NCBI GenBank assembly: GCA_044222195.1 | Contig: JBGANS010000016.1 | Coordinates: 1 to 64,000 of the forward strand | Direction of reading: 5' to 3' | From: JAHBXE01 sp044222195 | Lineage (GTDB): Bacteria; Planctomycetota; Phycisphaerae; Phycisphaerales; UBA1924 | DNA: 64,000 nucleotides | Part shown: positions 51,594 to 60,760 of the stretch, piece after piece | How the letters are laid out: every line of letters starts with the position of its first letter | Numbering within the stretch: position 1 is the first letter of the stretch | Program-made: the position numbers and the translations under genes | Notes under the pieces: generated by a model | The model's input: only the letters and a program-made list of their open reading frames with translations | Told to the model about the DNA's origin: nothing | Databases searched by the model: none

Positions 51594-53822
51594 TCAGTGA
51601 GTGCTCGCCGTCTGGGAAGCCCGTTCCGCCGGTTGGCCGTAGAACTCCGGGTGCTGGTACGTCCCGATGTCGGGGCCGATCTTGTCGGCTTCGACCGGGG
51701 CGCCGTTGTGCCGAACCCACGGGTCGTTTCGGACGGCTTCGACCCGCCAGGAGACCTTGGCGCCCGGGGCGCCGCCGGCGATGCGGAATGAACAGACGGG
51801 CACCTGGTCCGTCGGCGCGGCCATCTCGCCTTTGGCCAGGGCATCAGCATCGATTTCCTGGGCGACGTGAAGCATGGGCATGGGCGACCCCACGGGCGTG
51901 AGGGTGTAGCGCGGGTCCTTGTTGATGCGTGCGAAGTACGAAGGAAGATCGACGCGGGCCCTTCCATCACGGTCGAGCCGAACGGTTCCTGAGTACGCGT
52001 TGAGGACTTCGGGAGATTCGGTGCTGTAATGGAGCAGGTACTTGTGCTCGGGATCGGCGGGGTGGTCGATCCGGAACGCCTTGGTGCCGCTGGCGCCGGA
52101 GCGGCCGAAGGCGAAAACGCCAAAGCCGCTCGTGCCGCTGCCGGTCTGCCCGACGACGCCGTAGGAGTTGCCCGTGGTGCCAAGGTTGATTCCGAGGAGG
52201 CCGTAGCCGCCGGTGTTGGAGTTGGTGCCGTGCACGGCGGCGATGCCGCTGGTCGATTCAGCCCAGACGGCCGTGTCGCTGGTGGAGAGGATGTGCATGC
52301 CGCGTCCGCTGCCGGTGTTTTGGATGAAGACCGCGTCGGACCCGGGGCTGGTGAAGTACCCGGCGTTGCCGCCGGAGAGGGCCTCGCCGCGGACGGCGGA
52401 CCCGGTGGGACTACTGGTCCAGAAAAGGCCTCCGACGGCGGAACCGGTGGTGGCGTTTGACCTGCCGAAGACGGCGACGCCCTGCGGGCTCTCACACTGT
52501 CCGTAGACGCCGTAGGTCGCTCCGGTTGTCGATGCGGCGAAGCCAACGAGTCCGCGGCCGAGGGTGCTGTCCGCTCGCCCGTACGTGCCGGTCGTGAGGC
52601 CGCTGGTTGCCGTGGCGTAACCGGAGACTCCCAATCCCTGATTGCTCCCCGACGTGAACTGTCCGCCGTAGGTCTGACCGGTTGACGCCACTGCGGTTCC
52701 ATACACACCCACGCCCTGGGTGCTGTAACACTCGCCGAAGACACCATACGCGCTGCCCGATGACCCGTACGAGCCTCCCACGAGGCCGCGCCCGCCGAAG
52801 CTGGAGGTCGCGATGCCAAAGACGCCGATTCCGTTGGGACTGTTGCACTGGCCGCTGACCCCAGTGCCGGCGCCGGTTGTCGGCGAAGAAACGCCGCTGA
52901 CTCCGGTGCCGACGGTACCGTTGCTCTGGAAGTATCCGCCGTAGGTGACGCCGGTGCCGGATGTCGCCAGGCCGTAGACGCCGGATGCATTCTCGCCGTT
53001 CACCTCGCCGCGAACTCCGGCGTTGGCCCCGTTGCCGTAGACACCGGTGCCGCCCGAGCTGGTGGCGAATCCAACATCGCCGTAGCCATCCGCAGCGGCC
53101 GCGGTGGCGTAAACGCCGGACGTGCCCGGATTGTTCGAGGAGTTGTCGGCGCGGAATGCGTGCGGAACGGCGGAGCCTGACAGGAGAAGCGGGAAGGGAA
53201 AGCGGGCGACGCTGAGCGTGCCCAAAGAGATACTGGTGGCGTTGAGGGCGGTGAGGCCGGCGCCCGAGCCGGTGAAGGTGTTGGACACATTGTTGAGCGT
53301 GAGCGGGCCGGAATAGGTGCCTGAAAGGAGAGCGCTCGGGAGGGTGCCTGCGTTCAGGTTGGAGGCGTTCAGGTAATACGTGGGTGGCTGGCCATTGAGG
53401 GCGTTGGCGTTGCTGGCGGACTGCGCGGAACCGGCGAGCATGGAGTACACGGCATTGGGCGCGGCGGTGAGTTCCTGGCGGGGCGAGAGGAGGGTGAAGC
53501 CGGTGAGATTGGTGCAGTCGAGGCCGGTGTTGGGGCGCACCTGGACTTCGAGGAAGCGCATGCTGCCGTTGAACTGGTTGAAGAAGTCGAGCTCGATGGT
53601 GAAGCGGCCTGAAGTGACCTGGACGTTGTCGGCGCAGAGCAGGGCGCCGACGGGCAAGCCGCCGGAAGAGGCGTCAAAGAGGCGGAACTGCATGTCGAAG
53701 AGGCCGTTGGCGAGCGTGCCGGCGGACTTGAGTTCGCCCTGGTAGGTGAAGGCGGAGGAGAGGGGCTGGGCGAGAGACGGCGCGGCCGCCAGGGCCAGCA
53801 CGAGGACACGCAAGAACATCAT
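51594..53822 (-). CDS. Secreted TAFTYQGELK-family protein, type A C-terminus, long shaft
   Basis: 742 residues (ATG 53822 or 53819). Signal peptide (MFLRVLVLALAAAPSLAQ), shared N-terminal domain (SAFTYQGELKSAGTLANGLF, FRLFDASSGGLPVGAL, RFLEVQVRPNTG), then a long Gly/Ser/Thr/Val-rich shaft of about 20 short units such as GVYG-x-A, GVSG-x-A and YGG-x-F (GVFGIATSS, GTYGRADST), and the C-terminal domain FRIDHPADPEHKYLLHYSTE ... VSWRVEAVRND with the tail GTYQHPEFYG. It is the sixth member of the family and the only one outside the 23-32 kb island. Confidence 0.83.
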   Translation of the reverse strand: MMFLRVLVLALAAAPSLAQPLSSAFTYQGELKSAGTLANGLFDMQFRLFDASSGGLPVGALLCADNVQVTSGRFTIELDFFNQFNGSMRFLEVQVRPNTGLDCTNLTGFTLLSPRQELTAAPNAVYSMLAGSAQSASNANALNGQPPTYYLNASNLNAGTLPSALLSGTYSGPLTLNNVSNTFTGSGAGLTALNATSISLGTLSVARFPFPLLLSGSAVPHAFRADNSSNNPGTSGVYATAAAADGYGDVGFATSSGGTGVYGNGANAGVRGEVNGENASGVYGLATSGTGVTYGGYFQSNGTVGTGVSGVSSPTTGAGTGVSGQCNSPNGIGVFGIATSSFGGRGLVGGSYGSSGSAYGVFGECYSTQGVGVYGTAVASTGQTYGGQFTSGSNQGLGVSGYATATSGLTTGTYGRADSTLGRGLVGFAASTTGATYGVYGQCESPQGVAVFGRSNATTGSAVGGLFWTSSPTGSAVRGEALSGGNAGYFTSPGSDAVFIQNTGSGRGMHILSTSDTAVWAESTSGIAAVHGTNSNTGGYGLLGINLGTTGNSYGVVGQTGSGTSGFGVFAFGRSGASGTKAFRIDHPADPEHKYLLHYSTESPEVLNAYSGTVRLDRDGRARVDLPSYFARINKDPRYTLTPVGSPMPMLHVAQEIDADALAKGEMAAPTDQVPVCSFRIAGGAPGAKVSWRVEAVRNDPWVRHNGAPVEADKIGPDIGTYQHPEFYGQPAERASQTASTH

Positions 53823-53930
53823 GGAGAGTCTCCACACGCGGCCGGAGAACGCCCAAGGGCTTGCGCGATAGGCCAGTCTAAGGCCGGATCGCGAAGTCGC
53901 AAGAGAGATGTGAAGACCGAGAATCCGCGG

Positions 53931-54197
53931 TCAGCGCTTGGCTTTGTAGTAATCCAAGTTGAGCTGGATGTACTTGTTCCACTCGGAGGGGAGGTCTTCC
54001 TGAGGGAAGATGGCCTTGACCGGGCACTCGTCGACGCAGAGGCCGCAGTCGATGCAGGTGTCGGGATCGATGTAGAGCATCTCGGCGGTCTGGAACTCGG
54101 GCTCGTTCTTGGTGGGATGGATGCAATCGACGGGGCAGACATCGACGCAGGAAACGTCCTTGGTGCCGATGCAGGGTTCAGCGATGATGTGCGGCAT
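53931..54197 (-). CDS. 7Fe ferredoxin ([3Fe-4S][4Fe-4S])
   Basis: 88 residues. The Cys pattern C9, C17, C21, C25 and C48, C51, C54, C58 (CIDCGLCVDECPV) matches Azotobacter-type FdI, where one cluster is [3Fe-4S] and the other [4Fe-4S]. It is a small soluble electron carrier with a negatively charged surface (DLPSEW and many Glu/Asp). The C-terminal LDYYKAKR is like other planctomycete ferredoxins. A 13-base inverted repeat lies upstream at 54249-54290 and could be a regulatory site. Its redox partner is not adjacent. Confidence 0.93.
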   Translation of the reverse strand: MPHIIAEPCIGTKDVSCVDVCPVDCIHPTKNEPEFQTAEMLYIDPDTCIDCGLCVDECPVKAIFPQEDLPSEWNKYIQLNLDYYKAKR

Positions 54198-54248
54198 CTG
54201 AGGGGGTCCCGGAACGGTGGGCGGGATGGTATGCGGGGTTGAAGGTGA

Positions 54249-54290
54249 TCAAGATGCTCAAGATGAGAGAGAGGGTTTTGAGCATCTTGA
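54249..54290. repeat. Perfect 13-base inverted repeat upstream of the ferredoxin
   Basis: TCAAGATGCTCAA (54249-54261) and TTGAGCATCTTGA (54278-54290) are perfectly complementary, 13 of 13, with a 16-base loop. It is AT-richer than its surroundings and lies in the gap between metG and the ferredoxin, about 50 bases before the ferredoxin start. It could be an operator, an RNA hairpin in the leader, or a transcription terminator. Confidence 0.75.
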
Positions 54291-54477
54291 AAGGGCGGAG
54301 GCCGGCGGTGTGCGCACAAAAGCGGTCGCGGGTGGGTGGTCCTTGCGGGGTTTCGGGAGGGCGGAGATCGACCGATCGGAAAGCGCCACGAGCAGCCCTT
54401 CGGACTGCGGCGTGGCAATGCATCGTTCCGGGGGTGTCGCTCGCAGGGCCTCGCTCCACCGCCCGGCTACTGACGGG

Positions 54478-54492
54478 CAGGCCTTCGGCCTG
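54478..54492. terminator. Hairpin near the end of metG
   Basis: CAGGCC (54478-54483), loop TTC, GGCCTG (54487-54492) is a compact hairpin 64 bases past the metG stop. It is a possible terminator. The rest of the 54198-54555 region shows no recognisable gene; short open frames there have no family signature. Confidence 0.4.
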
Positions 54493-54555
54493 AAGCAGCG
54501 TCGGAACCATGAAGCGAATACACCATGTGGCGGAAAGCTGGCCCGTGCCTGCTTC

Positions 54556-56199
54556 TCACGACGGTGCAGGTTCGGCGGGATCGGCGCGCATGAAAAGGGC
54601 GTCGCCCTTTTCGATGGGGGTGCCGGGTTTGAGGGAGTGAGGGCCGCCCCACTTGCAGAGGTCGGCGAGAGGGATACCCAGTGCGGGTGTGCAGTTCCAG
54701 CGTTTCCAGAGATCGGCCATTTTGGTGGGCATGGCCGCGGAGAAGAGGAGGGAGGCGATGCGGACGCCTTCGGCGCAATTGAAGAGGATGGCGGCCAGTT
54801 GCGGGCGCAGCGATGGATCGGCTTCCAGTTTCTTCGCGAGCTTGAAGGGCTCGGTGGCATTGATGTAACCGTCGACCTGCTTGATGAGTTCGACGGCCTG
54901 GGCGAGGGCGCCGGCGAGATCGATGGCCGCGATGGCGGTGGCGGAGTTTGTTGCGGCGCGCGACGCGATGGTGGCCCAGTCGTACGGTGTTGACGGGCCG
55001 GCGCCGGGCGAGGGCAGCTTTCCATCGAAGTACTTCGCGATCATGTTGCTCACGCGGCTGGCGCAGTTGCCGATGCCGTTGGCAAGATCGGCGTTGTAGA
55101 CCTCGACGAACTTGGCGTGGGAGAAGTCGGCGTCGTTGCCGCCGAGGGGGCCCTGGGTGGCGAGGTACCAGCGGAGCGCATCGAGGCTGTAGCGGCTTGC
55201 GTAGGCCTGCAGCTTCGGAAGATCGATGAAGTTGCCGAGGCTCTTGGACATCTTCTGGCCTTCGGAAACCCACCAGCCGTGGCCGTAGATGCACGCGGGC
55301 AATGGCCGCTTGAGCGCGAGGAGCATGGCGGGCCAGATGACGGCGTGGAACCAGAGGATGTCCTTGCCGAGGAAGTGGGCCGCGGGGGGCCAGAAGTGCT
55401 TGCGATCGGGCGTGTCGACCGTGCTGAGGTAGTTGAAGAGCGCATCGATCCACACATAAATGCGGTTGGCAGGATCACCGGGGACCTTGATCCCCCACTG
55501 CGTGGCGGGGTCGCTGGTGACCGGGCGCGAGATGGGCACATCGTTGAGCACCGCGGGGGGCTTGAGTCGGCCGAGAACCTCGTTCTTGCGGGCGTCGGGC
55601 GCGATGCGGAGCGTGTTGGACTCGATCAACTCCCGCAGCCTGGCCTGGTACTGGCCGAGCTTGAAGAAGTAGCACGGCTCGGTGCGCTTGACGAGCGGCT
55701 TCTTGTTGATGGCGGACTTGAAGTCGTTCTCGCGGGCGGTCGTCTCGGTGACGTATTCCTCCTGGCCCTCGTCGTACCAACCCGTGTACTCACCTTTGTA
55801 GATGTCGCCGGTCTTCTGAAGCTCCTGGATGTACTGGACCACCCTGTCCTTGTGGCGGGGCTCGGTGGTGCGGATGAAGTCGTTGTTGGAGATGTTCATG
55901 AACGCGAAGGCGGCTTTGAATGCCGCGGCGTTCTGATCGGCCCAGGCCTGGGGGGTGGTGTCGTGAGCGACGGCGGAGGTGACGACCTTGTCGGCGTGTT
56001 CGTCGGTACCCGTGAGGAGGAAGACCGAGGAAACAGGCGGGACGCCTATACCACCAATGCCGGGATTCGGCTCGCCGCGGATGAGGCGTTGGAATCGGGC
56101 GGCGACATCGGCGATGAGGGTGGTGTAGCAGTGGCCGATGTGGGGCTTGTCGTTGACGTAGTAGATGGGGGTGGTGATGTAGTAGGGCCGGCTGGTCAT
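54556..56199 (-). CDS. metG: Methionyl-tRNA synthetase
   Basis: Charges tRNA-Met for initiation and elongation. 547 residues: HIGH at 20-23 (PHIGHCY), KMSKS in GWWVSEGQKMSKSLGN, catalytic fold and anticodon-binding helices, no C-terminal EMAP tail. In place of the zinc knuckle the sequence reads GWYDEGQEEYVTETTA, so it is the metal-free-type enzyme. Between DVAARFQRLIRG and VFLLTGTDEH a stretch of about 16 residues (GEPNPGIGGIGVPPVSS) interrupts what is normally continuous, and its DNA holds AGGCG-GGA-CGCCT (56035-56047), a palindrome. It is a small in-frame insertion of repetitive DNA. Confidence 0.95.
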   Translation of the reverse strand: MTSRPYYITTPIYYVNDKPHIGHCYTTLIADVAARFQRLIRGEPNPGIGGIGVPPVSSVFLLTGTDEHADKVVTSAVAHDTTPQAWADQNAAAFKAAFAFMNISNNDFIRTTEPRHKDRVVQYIQELQKTGDIYKGEYTGWYDEGQEEYVTETTARENDFKSAINKKPLVKRTEPCYFFKLGQYQARLRELIESNTLRIAPDARKNEVLGRLKPPAVLNDVPISRPVTSDPATQWGIKVPGDPANRIYVWIDALFNYLSTVDTPDRKHFWPPAAHFLGKDILWFHAVIWPAMLLALKRPLPACIYGHGWWVSEGQKMSKSLGNFIDLPKLQAYASRYSLDALRWYLATQGPLGGNDADFSHAKFVEVYNADLANGIGNCASRVSNMIAKYFDGKLPSPGAGPSTPYDWATIASRAATNSATAIAAIDLAGALAQAVELIKQVDGYINATEPFKLAKKLEADPSLRPQLAAILFNCAEGVRIASLLFSAAMPTKMADLWKRWNCTPALGIPLADLCKWGGPHSLKPGTPIEKGDALFMRADPAEPAPS

Positions 56200-56251
56200 T
56201 GGCGGGAGTGTATTAGGCGGAGCGGCGGACGAGTGGTGGTATGCTCAGAGC

Positions 56252-56851
56252 ATGACAGAGTCGGCCTTCTGGACAGCCAAGCGTCGCCGGTTCTGGACCA
56301 TCGGCGCGGTGCTCATTCTGATTACCGGCGGCGTGGTGCTGGGGACGTACCTGGTCGCGAGCCGGCCTGAAGGCGTGCCGCGGGAGGCGGCCAGGGGGGA
56401 ACTGTCGGCGTTTGTGTCCGACGAGCACAAGGCGGCGTTCAAGGAGGGGGCGAAGCCGAAGTTCCCGGTGAGCGATGAGGCGGCGCTGGGAGATTCGCTG
56501 CGGGACTGGGTGGGAAGTCGCTTGACGATGGAGGAGCTCTTTCCCGGGGGTGGGGTGAAGTTCATGAGCGCCGGGAAGTCGGCGGTGCCGGGGGCGGGGG
56601 AATCGGCGCACCTGCGGCTTGGGGCGGGGGAAGTGAAGGTGAGCGTGTTTATCAAGCAGTACCGCAAGCTGCCGGTGCTGGAGGATGGGGCGGCGTACAC
56701 GCTGGCGGGGCGGAACCTGGGCGCGGAAGCGCCACCGATCACTGTCTGGAGGCGGGGGGGGCTGGTGTGCTTCCTGGTGGCGGAGAACGCCGCGGCGATG
56801 AAGGCCCTGCGCGAAGGAATGCGGGCCCCGGAGCCGAAAAAGGCGTATTGA
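56252..56851 (+). CDS. Single-pass membrane protein, possible anti-sigma-like C-terminus
   Basis: 199 residues: a cytoplasmic start (MTESAFWTAKRRRFW), a transmembrane helix (about 16-36, TIGAVLILITGGVVLGTYLV), and an outside domain with the pattern YTLAGRNLGAEAPPITVWRR and LVCFLVAENAAAMKALREGM, similar in style to the extracytoplasmic domain of some anti-sigma factors (hydrophobic strand-turn-strand, no zinc-finger). No sigma gene is adjacent, so the role is open. Divergent from metG with 52 bases between starts. Confidence 0.65.
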   Translation: MTESAFWTAKRRRFWTIGAVLILITGGVVLGTYLVASRPEGVPREAARGELSAFVSDEHKAAFKEGAKPKFPVSDEAALGDSLRDWVGSRLTMEELFPGGGVKFMSAGKSAVPGAGESAHLRLGAGEVKVSVFIKQYRKLPVLEDGAAYTLAGRNLGAEAPPITVWRRGGLVCFLVAENAAAMKALREGMRAPEPKKAY

Positions 56852-56942
56852 GAGGCCTGCGGACGATGAAAGCGGGGCGGCAGCGGCATGAACCGGGGGC
56901 GGGCCGGGCACGTCGTATAGTTTTGGAAGAACGGAGGCTGGC

Positions 56943-58655
56943 ATGAACGCCCGGATCGCATGGATGGTGGTGCTGATGAGCGGGTCGGCGTTTGCGCAGA
57001 ATGCGCTGGACAAGCCGCAAGACAAGAACCCGCAGATCGGCTCGGGCGGGCTTAACCCGCTGGGCCAGGACATTTCGCGGGAGATGCGGTTCCGCAATGC
57101 GCTGGTCACGGGGAACGCGCCGGGGGGATTCTCGTTCCGCGGCGATGTGGGGTACCGGGCGCCGGGCGAGTTCTTCGGGAGCCTGGGCTCCAACGACACG
57201 TTCTCGTTCCGCCGGGACAGTTACTACTCGGGCCTTGGGGGCATGGGGATCCGCGGGACCGATGCGCTGCAGTACCAGATCGCGATGACGACGGGCAACA
57301 CGCCGCCGCCGGGATTGACCGGGTCGGTTTCGTTTGCGCGATCCGGGGCGACGCTGCTGCCGGAAGCGATCGGCACTCGCGAAACGAACACCGTTGGGCA
57401 AGAGGGAATCAGGCGGGAGATGCCCGATCCGTTCCGAGAGGGCTCGGACATGCGCGGGCTTTCGCAGATGACGATCCGATCTCCAGCGGCGTACATGGCC
57501 AACCGGGGCCTCGATCCGACGACGCTGGGGTTCCGACAGACGCCGGATGGGACCTACATGGGTGTGTCGGCCTCGCCACTTCGCGGCGTGTCGTTTGATC
57601 GTGCGGCCCTGCCGGGAACGCTGGCGCCGGCGGCGGACCCGACCGGGATGAACCCGGCCGCCGGCACGGTTCCGCCTGTGCCGCCGAACCCGGATCGCCT
57701 GGACAGCAAGGCCAACAGCGAGATTGCTCCGCTCAAACCCGAGGCGAAGGTGGACACCAAGCTGCCGATGCAGGCGGCGAACGGCCGCTCGGCGTACGAC
57801 GACCTGATGCAACGATTCCGCGGCACCGATGCGAACGGGGAGCCGATCGCGGCGCCGGGCAAGGAGCCGGCCAAAGAGGCGGCCGTTGCCGGGTGGCAGA
57901 AGGAACTCGACGACCTTCGCAAGCAGCTCGGCGCGGAGAGCAGCAAGCGCAACGCGATGCGGAAGGTCGAAGCTCCCAAGCCGTCGACCGACACACGACC
58001 GCCCGCCGAGAAGGAAGAGCCCAAGACGACGGACCTTCGCCCGGAGACGGTCAAACGCATCCGCGAGGCGGGCGGGGATGTGGACCGGCTCGCGCCGGCC
58101 GGCTTTGACGCGTATTCAAACCACATGCAGGCCGGGCAGGACCACATGGCCGCGGGCCGGTTCTTCTACGCGGAAGAGCGGTTTGCGGCGGCGCTGGGCG
58201 TCAAGAGCGGGGACCCGATGGCGGCGATCGGACGGATCCACTCGCAGCTTGGCGCGGGGATGTTCCTGTCGGCGGCGATCAACCTGCGTTCGCTGTTCAC
58301 CGAGCACCCGGAGGTGGTCACGCTCAAGTACAAGCCGGAGCTGATGCCGGCGAAGGAGAGGACGGCGACGCTCAAGGACACACTCGACAAGATGTCGAAG
58401 GCCAAGGATGAACGGCGGCGGGATTCGGGCCTGCTGCTGGCGTATCTCGCGTTTCAGACGGGCGATGAGGCGGCGATGAAGCGGGGGCTTGAGGTGGCGG
58501 GGACGCCGGATGTGGCGGCCGCGGAAGGGGCGGCGCCGGACCAGCTCCAGAAACTCTCGTCGCTGCTCTTGAAAGTCTGGGCGACGCCACGCCCGGAAAC
58601 GCCCGCACCGGCCCCTGAGCCGGCCCCTGAGCCAGCCCCTGAGCCAGCCAAGTAA
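56943..58655 (+). CDS. Exported protein with TPR-like C-terminal region
   Basis: 570 residues. Signal peptide (ARIAWMVVLMSGSAFAQ); an N-terminal part rich in Gly, Arg, Phe and Ser with repeated FRNALVTGNAPGG, FRGDVGYRAPGEF, FRRDSYYSG (turn-rich, perhaps beta-barrel or disordered); a Pro/Lys/Glu linker (about 250-380); and a helical region (about 385-545) with TPR-like units (YSNHMQAGQDHMAAGRFFYA, EERFAAAL, GMFLSAAINLRSLF). The end is a PAPEPAPEPAPEPAK tail. SD (GGAGG) 7 bases before the ATG. It is followed 11 bases later by the phosphatase gene. Function unknown. Confidence 0.75.
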   Translation: MNARIAWMVVLMSGSAFAQNALDKPQDKNPQIGSGGLNPLGQDISREMRFRNALVTGNAPGGFSFRGDVGYRAPGEFFGSLGSNDTFSFRRDSYYSGLGGMGIRGTDALQYQIAMTTGNTPPPGLTGSVSFARSGATLLPEAIGTRETNTVGQEGIRREMPDPFREGSDMRGLSQMTIRSPAAYMANRGLDPTTLGFRQTPDGTYMGVSASPLRGVSFDRAALPGTLAPAADPTGMNPAAGTVPPVPPNPDRLDSKANSEIAPLKPEAKVDTKLPMQAANGRSAYDDLMQRFRGTDANGEPIAAPGKEPAKEAAVAGWQKELDDLRKQLGAESSKRNAMRKVEAPKPSTDTRPPAEKEEPKTTDLRPETVKRIREAGGDVDRLAPAGFDAYSNHMQAGQDHMAAGRFFYAEERFAAALGVKSGDPMAAIGRIHSQLGAGMFLSAAINLRSLFTEHPEVVTLKYKPELMPAKERTATLKDTLDKMSKAKDERRRDSGLLLAYLAFQTGDEAAMKRGLEVAGTPDVAAAEGAAPDQLQKLSSLLLKVWATPRPETPAPAPEPAPEPAPEPAK

Positions 58656-58666
58656 CACACATTCCC

Positions 58667-60388
58667 ATGACGCGATCGACCGAACCCGCCTCGATTCCCG
58701 TGGCTCCTCCCGACTCCGCCCCCGGCGCGGGCCGGGCGTCCGACGCGCGGCCCGGGCGGTCCATCACGGACTTCATCACGGATGCATCGCTGCCGGCGGC
58801 GTGCGAGCACCTGACCAAGCTGGTGGGCGTCGAGGTAAGCCTGCGCGACCCCGAAGGTCGGAAGATCGTGCGACGCGAGCCCCCGCCGGCGTGGGAGTAC
58901 GAACTTGGCGCGCCGCCGATCGGGCCCGAGTGCGTGACGATCCCGCTGCTGGTCGACGGGAGAGCGATCGGGTCGATCGTGGTCGGGCCGGGGCTGCCGC
59001 ACCTGACGGGAGAGGATGCCCGTTCGCGCCTGTTGGAAGCGTTGATCCACATCGCCAAGACCGCGGCCGAGTTCTGCCGCCAGGATGTGGACCTGCGGCA
59101 CCGGGTGAAAGAGGTCCAGGCGCTGTACCGGCTGTCATCGATGCTGGTGCGTGCGACGCGGGCCGAGGCGGTGCTGGACATCGCGCTCGAGTCGGCGCTT
59201 GACGCGCTGGAACTGGACGCGGGATCGATCGTGCTCTTCGAGCAGGACGAGGGGCCGACGACGCAGACGGAGGTGGATCTTGTCCTCAAGGCGTCGCGCA
59301 ATCTCAGCCGCGAGTGGCTGGAGAGCCCGCTGCCGCTTTCGAAGGACCGGCTGTTCGACCGGATGGCGCTCGAGGGGCAGGTCGTGGTGTCGCACGACCT
59401 CAACTCCGACGACCGGGTGCTGATCCACGATCATGTGCGTACCGAGGGGCTGCGGGCGGCGATGCACGCGGGGCTGGTGTTCCAGGACCGGGCGATCGGG
59501 GTGATCCGGCTCTATTCGCGCCGGCCGCGGGAGTTTGCCGAGTCGGAGAAGCGGCTGCTCAAGTCGATCGCGGCGCAGGCGGCGGTGGCGGTGGAACAGG
59601 CGCGGCTGCTGAAGCTGCAGGAGCGCGAGCAGCGGGTGCAGCGGCAGGTGCAGCTGGCGGCGGATGTGCAGCGGCGGATGCTGCCGCGGCGGGTGCCGGC
59701 GATCGCGAAGCTGGATGTGGCGGCGCGGTACGTTCCGAGCTTCGAGCTCGGCGGTGACTTCTACGACTTCTTCGAGCTGGCCGGGAGCTTCGGCGTGGCG
59801 ATCGGCGACGTCGTGGGCAAAGGCATCGCGGCGGCGCTGCTGATGGCGTCGGTCCGGGCGAGCCTGCGGGCGCACGTGCAGGACATCTACCACATCGACG
59901 ATGTGCTCTCTCGCGTGAACGCGGCCCTGGTGCGCGACACGCTGGACAACGAGTTCGCGACGCTCTGGTACGGCGTGCTGGACACGGACAAACTGCGGCT
60001 GACGTACTGCGCGGGCGGGCACGAGCCGCCGATGGTGTTCCGGGCGGTGTCGGGGCGGGCGCCGACGCTGGCGGATATCGATGAGCTGTCCATCGGCGGG
60101 ATGGCGGTGGGCATTGACCCGAGCCAGCGCTACCAGCGGGGCACGTACGACCTGCATCCGCGGGATGTGCTTGTGGCGTACACGGACGGCGTGACGGACA
60201 CGCTCAACTTCTCCGGGAAGAAGTTCGGCAAGCAGCGGCTGCGGCAGGCGGTGTTGAAGCTGCTGGGAGATGAGCCCGACGCATCGGCCGCGCGGATCGC
60301 GGACCATATCTACTGGGAACTGCGGCAGTTCGCGGGGATACTGGAGAGGCCGGATGATCAGACGGTGGTGGTGCTGCGGGTGAAGTAG
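58667..60388 (+). CDS. GAF-domain SpoIIE-type protein phosphatase (RsbU-like)
   Basis: 573 residues. A PocR/GAF-like N-terminal segment (about 30-150), a GAF domain (about 155-310: LYRLSSMLVRATRAEAVLDI ... IGVIRLYSRRPREFAESEKR), a coiled-coil linker (LKLQEREQRVQRQVQLAADV) and a PP2C-type SpoIIE domain (about 345-570) with GGDFYDFF, VGKGIAAALLMA, CAGGHEPP and YTDGVTDTLNFSGKKFG. All metal-binding aspartates are in place. It probably dephosphorylates an anti-sigma-factor antagonist (STAS protein) in response to a signal sensed by the GAF part. No STAS or kinase gene is adjacent. Confidence 0.92.
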   Translation: MTRSTEPASIPVAPPDSAPGAGRASDARPGRSITDFITDASLPAACEHLTKLVGVEVSLRDPEGRKIVRREPPPAWEYELGAPPIGPECVTIPLLVDGRAIGSIVVGPGLPHLTGEDARSRLLEALIHIAKTAAEFCRQDVDLRHRVKEVQALYRLSSMLVRATRAEAVLDIALESALDALELDAGSIVLFEQDEGPTTQTEVDLVLKASRNLSREWLESPLPLSKDRLFDRMALEGQVVVSHDLNSDDRVLIHDHVRTEGLRAAMHAGLVFQDRAIGVIRLYSRRPREFAESEKRLLKSIAAQAAVAVEQARLLKLQEREQRVQRQVQLAADVQRRMLPRRVPAIAKLDVAARYVPSFELGGDFYDFFELAGSFGVAIGDVVGKGIAAALLMASVRASLRAHVQDIYHIDDVLSRVNAALVRDTLDNEFATLWYGVLDTDKLRLTYCAGGHEPPMVFRAVSGRAPTLADIDELSIGGMAVGIDPSQRYQRGTYDLHPRDVLVAYTDGVTDTLNFSGKKFGKQRLRQAVLKLLGDEPDASAARIADHIYWELRQFAGILERPDDQTVVVLRVK

Positions 60389-60415
60389 CCGGTCCGCATC
60401 ACCGCGCGGCGTGCA

Positions 60416-60637
60416 TTACGCCGCACGCGGGCGATCCGGATCGTCCGGTCCCACACCCATCAGGTCGCGCATGCGTTCGAAGTTGAGTTCGACGTTGCGC
60501 AGGGCGCGCTCGACGCGGCGGGCGGCTTCGCAGGTGCCGCGGTCGGTGGCGTCCATCAGCGCCCGCTCGGCGGGGCTGGGAAAGGGAAGGGGCTGAGGAC
60601 CCTCTTCGAAGTTGTCGTATTCGGCGAGCTTGAGCAT
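60416..60637 (-). CDS. Small conserved-looking hypothetical protein
   Basis: 73 residues from ATG 60637, with a strong SD (GGGGGA) 4-9 bases upstream. Sequence: MLKLAEYDNFEEGPQPLPFP then a helix (AARRVERALRNVELNFERMR) and a proline-rich end (GPDDPDRPRAA). No cysteine, signal or membrane segment. It is downstream of plsY on the same strand with about 120 bases between, and may be co-transcribed. Function unknown. Confidence 0.5.
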   Translation of the reverse strand: MLKLAEYDNFEEGPQPLPFPSPAERALMDATDRGTCEAARRVERALRNVELNFERMRDLMGVGPDDPDRPRAA

Positions 60638-60760
60638 GGTTCCCCCCAACACCCTCACCATCGGCGAGCGGAGGGGCCGGGTGGAGGCGTGGAGCGGGGT
60701 GTGAAGAAAATCGGACGTGAACAACCGCGAGAAGTCCGCTGGTTCCACGTTTTCGCGCGG

